NCBI GenBank assembly: GCA_002727775.1
Contig: PBUF01000122.1
Coordinates: 10,066 to 17,134, forward strand
DNA from: Gammaproteobacteria bacterium
Lineage (GTDB): Bacteria; Pseudomonadota; Gammaproteobacteria; Pseudomonadales; Azotimanducaceae
Direction of reading: 5' to 3'
DNA length: 7,069 nucleotides
Below the pieces are notes generated by a model. That model did not search any database, was not told where the DNA came from, and saw only the letters and a list, made by a program, of their open reading frames with translations. Shown here piece after piece: positions 1 through 5,526 of the stretch. The translations under genes and the position numbers were made by a program. Every line of letters begins with the position of its first letter. Within the stretch, counting starts at the first letter, position 1.

Positions 1-255
1 GCCTATGTTCATCGAGATCGTCCGGACGGCTTTGATGCGGTGTTTGACTCAACTGCTTATATTCCAGCAAGAGAGGCCTATCAAAATCTAGGGGTTACCT
101 TCGGCGCGACTAAGGAAGCTCTGACGCTGAGCCTAGGAATTGATAACGCTACTAATTACGACGGCATGTATATGCCTCGATCATCCAACATGATCAATGG
201 CTTCATCATGGCTCCGAGAACGGTTCACTTCCAGGTCCGTTACGACGGAATGTAG
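1..255 (+). CDS. TonB-dependent outer-membrane receptor, C-terminal fragment
   Basis: This is the 3' end of a gene that begins before the window; frame 1 is open from base 1 to a TAG at 253-255, giving 84 residues. The sequence looks like the last strands of a TonB-dependent receptor beta-barrel. It has alternating polar and hydrophobic residues, a 'LSLGIDNATNYDG' segment resembling the 'L.v.NLtd..Y' motif common near the end of these receptors, and a final strand introduced by 'APRTVHFQVRY', matching the family's usual 'PRt....l.Y' ending. Such receptors import siderophores, vitamins or oligosaccharides across the outer membrane using TonB energy. The ligand cannot be told from this fragment; the nearby GH32 gene makes a fructose-containing sugar a reasonable inference. 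The protein ends in Met (YDGM) rather than the usual terminal aromatic residue. The family call is fairly secure but rests on a short, divergent region. Confidence 0.75.
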   Translation, partial: AYVHRDRPDGFDAVFDSTAYIPAREAYQNLGVTFGATKEALTLSLGIDNATNYDGMYMPRSSNMINGFIMAPRTVHFQVRYDGM

Positions 256-264
256 GCCCTACCT

Positions 265-283
265 ACCCTCTCTAAGGGTTTTT
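265..283 (+). terminator. Candidate small intrinsic terminator after the receptor gene
   Basis: A 5-bp stem (ACCCT at 265-269 pairing with AGGGT at 275-279) with a 5-base loop is followed directly by a T run at 279-283. It starts 10 bases after the receptor stop codon, the right place for a rho-independent terminator. The stem is short, so efficiency is uncertain; the larger hairpin just downstream may do part of the work. Confidence 0.45.
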
Positions 284-285
284 GA

Positions 286-314
286 TAAGGGGCTGTCTCA
301 TAGACAGTCCCTTA
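286..314. terminator. Strong stem-loop between convergent genes
   Basis: TAAGGGGCTGTCT at 286-298 pairs with AGACAGTCCCTTA at 302-314 around a 3-base loop (CAT). This gives a 13-bp stem with a single G.U wobble when read on the + strand. It lies between the stop codons of two convergent genes (255 on +, 331 on -), so it can fold in both transcripts. No good U tract follows on either strand: on + the next bases are CCTTCTC, and on - they are TCAAAAACCC. It is therefore better seen as a bidirectional transcript-end or antisense-blocking structure than as a textbook terminator. Confidence 0.55.
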
Positions 315-330
315 CCTTCTCAAGAATGTC

Positions 331-3135
331 CTAATCTAGGATTTCCACGGTTCCTTTATCACCATCGATGGTGATCGTCTGACCGTGTTTGATTCGTTTC
401 GTGCCATTGCCCACCCCTAGAACGGCCGGGATGCCATATTCTCTTGCCACAATCGACCCGTGAGCCAATATACTACCCACATCAGTGACCAGGCCAACAG
501 CATGAGCAAATAACTGCGTCCAGGCGGGCGTTGTTAAAGGACTAACCAGGATACTGCCAGGCTCCATCTTATCGAATTCTGACGGTCCCTCTATAACACT
601 CGCTTTGGCGGTTACCTTGCCTGAACTGACAGCGAAACCTCTCATTAAGTTATCATCCTCATCATTTTTGATTTGGGTTTCTTTAAAGGCAATACCACCT
701 ATTTCGCTGGCTTCGGGTGGAAGCGTTCCAGGCGGGTGATGAAGTTTACGCGCCTCTCTCAGGGCTCTGCGTTCTTCAGCCAGCACGCCCAGATCTGGGT
801 AAGGAATTTCGCTCCTTTTGGCTTCTATCGCTTTTTCTAATTCTTCACTAACCAGGAAGAACACGTCATCTTTTTTGCTCAGCGTACCCGCCGCTGCTAA
901 CCGTTCTCCAAGCTCAAAAGCCATCGGCCTCAAAATGGACCAGGTATATCCAAATCGAAAGGCGACTTCCTCGCGGATATAATTATATTTACGAGCCAAC
1001 CACAATCGGTAACGAAACTGCCAGTACTCCAGACCTGACAACAATTCGGTGATTTCTCCAAGCTTCTGACTTCGAATCGCCGCGGTTTTTTCCGCTTGTT
1101 GATCTGGATGATATTCTTTGTCTCTTACCATTGCTTTTAGCGTCGCGAATAGCGCGGAGGGATCTTCGATCTGAGTAGGCTCGATAAAGTCCATACTGTA
1201 GCCTTGATGTCCATAGGCAAGTAGATACTCATCTATTGCATCGACAACGGCTCCAGCTTCTTTACTGTTTCTAAGTTCAGCCATCAGAAAGTTCGAAGGG
1301 ATCGCCAATACCAAGTAACTTAGTTCTTCGTTTTCACGAATTAATTTGGCGATCTCGAATAAATCCGCATTGGCTTGCATCGCCTTGGATTCAATACCAG
1401 ATAAAAACTGCCCGCTGATAAAATTATGATCAGGGAGAGTCTCTCTCAAAAAGCATTGCAGCTGATCATCAGTGGACTTCGCAACCCCAAAGGTGTGACT
1501 GGAATCACTACTCCAGTAACGACCCTCCTCCATCCCCATCTCAACGATGCCCTCCAGTAATTTTTCATCTTCGGCAGTCTTGATATCCAAGCCTCGCCAT
1601 TTTTCAGCAACGCCCTCAAGCCTCGGTTTCGCGCCTTGGTACCAGGAGTCGAGCATCGCATCATTCTGCGCAGTGTGATTAAAAGCGATATAAGTGCTGT
1701 TATCACTTTTCGGCATCACAATTGAGCCTGCCAAGCTTTCATCATTTTGCTCACTAAACCACTTTTCAAAGGCTCGCAATTCAGAGTCTTCCAGATCCTT
1801 TCTGAACAACTCGATATCTACCTCCGCCGCATCAATGGCTCCTTGTATGTTCTTATTGTGTGCACTCATAAACGCCTTATATTCGGCAGCCTCGATTTCA
1901 TCCTCCGACACAGCTTGGTCAGATTCATTGAGCCGCTTACGACGGTCTGCCTCTTTGATAATTGCAGGCCAATCGAATCGCTGATAAGCGTATCCGTTCA
2001 CAGTGACGAACATAGGGCCTCCGCCCACCATCAAGCTCTCACCGTTTCTGGGAGATTCCAATCCTCTAGTCAAATAGAGTTCTTCAAATAAGGGACATAT
2101 AGGGTCAGGCATGTTCTCTACAATTTGCCTTCTGCTGACTAGGCGTGCGGGAGGATTCGGCGTCCAATCCAGTTCAATGGGCTGCACCGGCAAGTTTGTT
2201 ATTGGTCGAGACTGCAGTAAGTGCAGAACTCCATCACAAAACGCCCACTCAATATCCTGGGGTAGTCCCTCGTACATCGACTCGACCTCTAGAGCTACCT
2301 GAGAAAGCTCGGCAATCATCTGATCAGACAAAGAAGAAAGATCACGATCCTCCGAGGAGACCTCATCAATCCTGATTCCCTCATCCCCATCGTATACGAC
2401 CTGTTGTTCTTTTGGGCCCAAGACTGTGTCTTTCAACTTCAGATCTTGACGATTGACGATATAGGTATCGGGCGTGACCTGTCCGCTGACGACGGCCTCA
2501 CCCAGACCAAAACTAGAATTTATGATCATCTCAGACCGATCACCTGTTGCGGGGTTCGCAGTAAAAAGAATTCCAGACACTTCCGAAGGGACCATCTTTT
2601 GAACCACTACAGCCATTGCTACGCTGTTCTGATCGATGCCATTTTGGTGTCTATAACTCAGAGCCTGCGCCGTCCATAGAGATGCCCAGCATTTTTGAAC
2701 CGCCTCGACTAATGACTTGCTGCCACGCACATTCAGAAAAGTCTCCTGTTGACCTGCAAAGGAGAGGCCCGGCAAGTCTTCGGCATTGGCCGACGAGCGC
2801 ACGGCAACCGGTGTGCCGTCGCCCACTAGTTGGTTATAGGCATCCTCAATCTCTTTTATCAATCCTTCGCCCAAAGGGACTTGGATTATTTGTTCCCGGA
2901 TCAGGTTGGAGCAATCATCAAACACCGGATAACCATCTTTTAACGTCGGTTTCGCATTTTTCAAAATTTCATTTTGAAGCCCGTTCTCCCGAATAAACTT
3001 TCGATATGCGTCGGCAGTCACGATAAAACCACCCGGCACCGTAAATCCCGACCTAACCATTTTTGATAAAGAGCGCCCTTTCCCTCCAATCTGCTCGAGA
3101 GCGTCTTCAACCGTATCTATTTTACTGACCAGCAT
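331..3135 (-). CDS. PEP-synthase-like / rifampicin-phosphotransferase-like ATP-dependent dikinase
   Basis: From the ATG at 3135 the protein has 934 residues. The domain order is an N-terminal PPDK/PEP-synthase ATP-grasp domain (about 1-313), a long central domain (about 314-830) and a C-terminal swivelling phosphohistidine domain (about 832-934). Visible motifs are GGKG near residue 17; VRSSANAEDLPGLSFAGQQE near 112, the ATP-binding arginine region; QSRPIT near 308; GHQGYSMDF near 642; and LAHGSIVAREYGIPAVLG near 890, carrying the catalytic His at about 892. Such enzymes split ATP into AMP and Pi via phosphohistidine and pass the beta-phosphate to a substrate. With the His domain last and no PEP/pyruvate TIM barrel, this is the rifampicin-phosphotransferase layout, not that of PpsA, so it is probably not a gluconeogenic PEP synthase. 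Its acceptor is unknown. The start is chosen because family members begin just before GGKG and because AGAGG lies 10 bases upstream. The frame stays open to a TTG at 3252, with another ATG at 3231. The protein is probably cytoplasmic and its gene is divergent from GH32. Confidence 0.88.
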   Translation of the reverse strand: MLVSKIDTVEDALEQIGGKGRSLSKMVRSGFTVPGGFIVTADAYRKFIRENGLQNEILKNAKPTLKDGYPVFDDCSNLIREQIIQVPLGEGLIKEIEDAYNQLVGDGTPVAVRSSANAEDLPGLSFAGQQETFLNVRGSKSLVEAVQKCWASLWTAQALSYRHQNGIDQNSVAMAVVVQKMVPSEVSGILFTANPATGDRSEMIINSSFGLGEAVVSGQVTPDTYIVNRQDLKLKDTVLGPKEQQVVYDGDEGIRIDEVSSEDRDLSSLSDQMIAELSQVALEVESMYEGLPQDIEWAFCDGVLHLLQSRPITNLPVQPIELDWTPNPPARLVSRRQIVENMPDPICPLFEELYLTRGLESPRNGESLMVGGGPMFVTVNGYAYQRFDWPAIIKEADRRKRLNESDQAVSEDEIEAAEYKAFMSAHNKNIQGAIDAAEVDIELFRKDLEDSELRAFEKWFSEQNDESLAGSIVMPKSDNSTYIAFNHTAQNDAMLDSWYQGAKPRLEGVAEKWRGLDIKTAEDEKLLEGIVEMGMEEGRYWSSDSSHTFGVAKSTDDQLQCFLRETLPDHNFISGQFLSGIESKAMQANADLFEIAKLIRENEELSYLVLAIPSNFLMAELRNSKEAGAVVDAIDEYLLAYGHQGYSMDFIEPTQIEDPSALFATLKAMVRDKEYHPDQQAEKTAAIRSQKLGEITELLSGLEYWQFRYRLWLARKYNYIREEVAFRFGYTWSILRPMAFELGERLAAAGTLSKKDDVFFLVSEELEKAIEAKRSEIPYPDLGVLAEERRALREARKLHHPPGTLPPEASEIGGIAFKETQIKNDEDDNLMRGFAVSSGKVTAKASVIEGPSEFDKMEPGSILVSPLTTPAWTQLFAHAVGLVTDVGSILAHGSIVAREYGIPAVLGVGNGTKRIKHGQTITIDGDKGTVEILD

Positions 3136-3145
3136 CGAAATCAAA

Positions 3146-3150
3146 CCTCT
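3146..3150 (-). promoter_or_regulatory. Shine-Dalgarno site supporting the ATG at 3135
   Basis: On the minus strand AGAGG ends 10 bases before the ATG at 3135-3133. Neither longer start has a well-spaced site: the TTG at 3252 has GAGAGG only 2 bases away, and the ATG at 3231 is preceded by an AT-rich stretch without purine SD bases. This, together with the usual N-terminus of the family, favours 3135. Confidence 0.45.
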
Positions 3151-3241
3151 GACAAAATTTAGTACAACAGAACGCAAATTGTGGTCGTTAAGCGCGCGGA
3201 TGCAAGTTTGGGATTCGAGAAAATCACCCATTAATTGATTA

Positions 3242-3270
3242 TTTATAACCAAAACCTCTCAATGCATTAA
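3242..3270 (-). promoter_or_regulatory. Candidate sigma-70 promoter of the leftward phosphotransferase gene
   Basis: Read on the minus strand there is a TTAATG box (complement of 3265-3270, a weak -35), a 17-base spacer, and a TATAAA box (complement of 3242-3247, a good -10). Transcription would begin near 3235. That leaves about 100 bases of leader before the ATG at 3135 and places the TTG at 3252 upstream of the transcript. The -10 box is convincing; the -35 matches only three of six consensus bases. Confidence 0.35.
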
Positions 3271-3291
3271 GGTCCTAAGGCATTTCCTAAG
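3264..3291. repeat. Short direct repeats in the divergent intergenic region
   Basis: TCCTAAG occurs at 3273-3279 and again at 3285-3291, a 12-base period. GCATT occurs at 3264-3268 and 3280-3284. Together they form an interleaved pattern of about 28 bases that overlaps the candidate -35 box of the leftward gene and sits 45-72 bases upstream of the GH32 start. It could be a tandem half-site operator shared by the divergent genes. The repeats are short and chance is a fair alternative. Confidence 0.3.
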
Positions 3292-3335
3292 CAGATTTGG
3301 TATCTTGAAAACAATAACCAGTATGCGAAACAACC

Positions 3336-4700
3336 GTGGAATACCAAGAACTCCATCGACCCCAGTACCACTTTACCGCCCGGAAAAACTGGCTTAACGA
3401 CCCGAATGGCCTAGTCTATCGCGACGGCATTTGGCATCTGTTTTTTCAGCACAATACAGAAGCAACCACCTGGGGAAACATGACGTGGGGACACGCTGAG
3501 AGTCGCGACCTGGTGCACTGGGACCAGGTTGACCATGCCCTCTATCCCGACTCGCTTGGAACCATGTTCTCTGGCTCAGCAGTAGTGGACAAATACAATA
3601 CAGCAGGTTTCGGAGAAGATGCCCTATTGGCTTTCTATACAGCCGCAGGACAGTTCGTTAATCCTCAACAACCCTATACGCAGTGTCTTGCCTACAGTTT
3701 AGACAATGGTAGAACATGGATAAAATATGAACAAAATCCAATCATTGACGAAATAGAGCCGGGTAACCGAGACCCTAAAGTCATATGGCATGAAGAGACC
3801 GAGCGATGGATCATGGCATTGTATTTATCGGGAGACCGCTACTGCTTGCTCTCATCTCAAGACGCCAAAAGCTGGACTCATCTGCAGGACCTGACTTTAG
3901 AGGGGGATAGAGAATGCCCAGACTTTTTCCCGCTCAAAAGTCCAAGCGGAGATGAGAAGTGGGTGTTTACTGGAGCAAGCGGTAATTATCTTATCGGCGA
4001 ATTTAATGGTTACGAATTTAAGCCACAGTCTCCCCTTCAGCGATTCGAACATGGACAAAACGGCTATGCTTCGCAAACCTGGAGCGATGCTCCCAACAAC
4101 CGACGAATACAGATCTCCTGGATGACTGGCGGCCTCTACCCAGAGATGCCCTTTAACCAACAAATGTCGATACCTGTCGAACTAACGCTCACCGGTAGTT
4201 CACAACAGCTGCGTCTATCTCGTTTACCCGTAAATGAGTTAACCAGCCTTCATAGAAAAACGACAACGATTAGCGAAGGCGTAGCCGCAAAGGGTAATTC
4301 CTTCAAAATTCAATCAGACGCGACCTTTTTTGATCTTTCTTTTGACTTAATTAGATCCGAGGCCAATACACTCTATATTGTAATTCGGGGACAAGCGCTA
4401 ACGGTGAACTGGCTTACAAACGAGGTCAAATTTGAGGGCGCTCGCGCAAACAAAGTCGTGCCAGAGAGAAACCCTGTGCCATTGCCTAATAAAGAATCGA
4501 ATTCACTAAGAATACTGGTCGATAAAACATCACTGGAGTTATTTGTGGGAGATGGAGAAATATCCGCGTCGTTTTGTTATTTGCCTGACGCGTATTCAGA
4601 CCCCATCGTGTTCAACTGTTATGAGGGACAACAGCTAATTAAAAACATCGAGCTCCATGAAATGAAATCAATCTGGGCTGATGAAAAAGAAGCGCCATAA
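3336..4700 (+). CDS. Glycoside hydrolase family 32 beta-fructosidase (levanase/sucrose hydrolase type)
   Basis: This 454-residue enzyme should hydrolyse terminal beta-D-fructofuranosyl bonds in sucrose, fructo-oligosaccharides, inulin or levan. The three GH32 catalytic motifs are present in order in the five-bladed propeller: WLNDPNG at 19-25 (nucleophile Asp22), RDP at 145-147 (transition-state stabiliser Asp146) and ECP at 193-195 (acid/base Glu193). FSGSAVVD at 78-85 is also typical. The C-terminal beta-sandwich runs from about 300 to 445 and includes LRILVDKTSLELFVGDGE. The length is normal for the family. The GTG at 3336 is the only plausible start: an in-frame TAA lies at 3315, and the next Met falls after the nucleophile motif. 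No good Shine-Dalgarno precedes it. The protein begins directly with the catalytic domain and has no signal peptide, so it probably acts in the cytoplasm on imported sugar. Sequence alone does not separate sucrase, exo-inulinase and levanase. Confidence 0.93.
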   Translation: MEYQELHRPQYHFTARKNWLNDPNGLVYRDGIWHLFFQHNTEATTWGNMTWGHAESRDLVHWDQVDHALYPDSLGTMFSGSAVVDKYNTAGFGEDALLAFYTAAGQFVNPQQPYTQCLAYSLDNGRTWIKYEQNPIIDEIEPGNRDPKVIWHEETERWIMALYLSGDRYCLLSSQDAKSWTHLQDLTLEGDRECPDFFPLKSPSGDEKWVFTGASGNYLIGEFNGYEFKPQSPLQRFEHGQNGYASQTWSDAPNNRRIQISWMTGGLYPEMPFNQQMSIPVELTLTGSSQQLRLSRLPVNELTSLHRKTTTISEGVAAKGNSFKIQSDATFFDLSFDLIRSEANTLYIVIRGQALTVNWLTNEVKFEGARANKVVPERNPVPLPNKESNSLRILVDKTSLELFVGDGEISASFCYLPDAYSDPIVFNCYEGQQLIKNIELHEMKSIWADEKEAP

Positions 4701-4706
4701 AATGGG

Positions 4707-4782
4707 TGATAATCAGAAACATTCCCCTTTCTAAGCTGACTGATAAAAAATAAGCTTATCCAATGAAGATTCTGATAATCAG
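4707..4782 (+). other. Palindrome-rich gap and start region of the phosphoesterase gene
   Basis: The 62-base gap after GH32 has no gene and no clear terminator. ATAAGCTTAT at 4750-4759 is a perfect 10-bp palindrome ending 3 bases before the phosphoesterase ATG, where a ribosome binding site would be expected. TAAGCT at 4732-4737 can also pair with AGCTTA at 4753-4758 around a 15-base loop. TGATAATCAG, itself nearly palindromic, occurs at 4707-4716 and again at 4773-4782 inside the first codons. These may affect translation or bind a regulator, but each is short enough to be chance. Confidence 0.25.
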
Positions 4783-5515
4783 TGACATTCACGGCAACGC
4801 TGAAGCGCTAAAGGCCATCATCTCCAAAGAAACCCCGGTAGACCATTCTATATTTCTTGGAGACGCGTTGCTGTCTGGACCTCAGGCAAACGAGACCATG
4901 GATTTGATCGATGAATTGAATCCAACAATCTCAATCATGGGCAACCATGACGAAGAAGTTCTTCACCCCGAACATTTTGCGCACTGGCCGGAAGAATGGG
5001 TTGCGCTAAACGAATGGATAATCGAGCATCTCGATCGCGACACTCCAGAAAAACTCGCTCAATTCAAACGGCCAGGAAAATATGATGTTGAAGGGCAATC
5101 GATTTTTTTACACCACGGTGATTTGGATAAAAAAGAAGGTAATGCACTGCCCAACGCGACCGAAGAAACCTTTCTGAAACTAGACCGGTCTAGCGGTTGT
5201 CCACTGGTGTTTTTTGGTCATACACACGTGCAATTTAGCAAAACAATCGGAGAGCAAACCTACATTAATCCAGGCAGCGTCGGACAACCTCGAACCGGTA
5301 AACTACAAGCCTGCTATGGCGTAATCGAAGACGGTCGATACTTTGCGCGTCAGGTCTCCTACCAGCCAGATAAATGGCTAAGCGCGCTTAATGCAATCGA
5401 TCCCCTAAATTCCTTCCCTAAATTCAAGGACTGGCTGAAAGCAGGGCTTTTGTCTGGATATGGAATCGGAAAAAATGATCCTTGGACGCAGTTCGCTGAA
5501 CAGGGCTATAACTAA
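4763..5515 (+). CDS. YfcE/MJ0936-type metallophosphoesterase
   Basis: This 250-residue calcineurin-like phosphoesterase has the full set of metal-binding motifs of the YfcE/MJ0936 group (Metallophos_2): SDIHGN (Asp8, His10), GD with Asp34, GNHDEE (Asn61, His62), HHGD (His118) and GHTH (His153, His155), followed by the typical NPGSVGQPR at 169-177. Family members are two-metal, usually Mn-dependent, phosphomono- or phosphodiesterases and are soluble and cytoplasmic. The physiological substrate is seldom known and cannot be inferred here. After the conserved core there is a tail of about 50 residues (200-250), longer than in the small YfcE proteins. The start is firm because MKILIISDIHGN is the standard N-terminus, yet no Shine-Dalgarno is visible. 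The gene lies 62 bases after GH32 and only 11 bases before an ABC exporter gene, so the three may be cotranscribed, and a functional link to the exporter is more likely than one to fructan breakdown. Confidence 0.9.
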   Translation: MKILIISDIHGNAEALKAIISKETPVDHSIFLGDALLSGPQANETMDLIDELNPTISIMGNHDEEVLHPEHFAHWPEEWVALNEWIIEHLDRDTPEKLAQFKRPGKYDVEGQSIFLHHGDLDKKEGNALPNATEETFLKLDRSSGCPLVFFGHTHVQFSKTIGEQTYINPGSVGQPRTGKLQACYGVIEDGRYFARQVSYQPDKWLSALNAIDPLNSFPKFKDWLKAGLLSGYGIGKNDPWTQFAEQGYN

Positions 5516-5526
5516 AGCATTCGAGC

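Noticed and set aside
286..314. Resemblance of GGGGCTGTCTCA to the terminal repeats of some insertion sequences
   Set aside because: The two arms are only 3 bases apart, there is no transposase or target duplication nearby, and a hairpin between convergent genes explains the symmetry better.
1446..2996. Several open frames of 60-126 codons on both strands within the phosphotransferase gene
   Set aside because: They overlap a long gene with strong family motifs, have no recognisable domains and no plausible ribosome binding sites; they are shadow frames.
331..3135. Annotation as classical PEP synthase (ppsA)
   Set aside because: The phosphohistidine domain is at the C-terminus and the PEP-binding barrel is missing, so the pyruvate-to-PEP reaction should not be assumed.
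3305..3333. TTGAAA at 3305-3310 as the -35 box of a GH32 promoter
   Set aside because: No acceptable -10 box lies 16-18 bases downstream; the bases there read AAACAA.
3897..4163. Minus-strand open frame of 88 codons inside GH32
   Set aside because: It lies antisense to a conserved catalytic region and shows no recognisable protein features.
5180..5193. Perfect 14-bp palindrome CTAGACCGGTCTAG inside the phosphoesterase gene
   Set aside because: A palindrome of this length is expected by chance roughly once in two windows of this size. It is fully explained by coding sequence in a conserved gene, and no partner site was seen.
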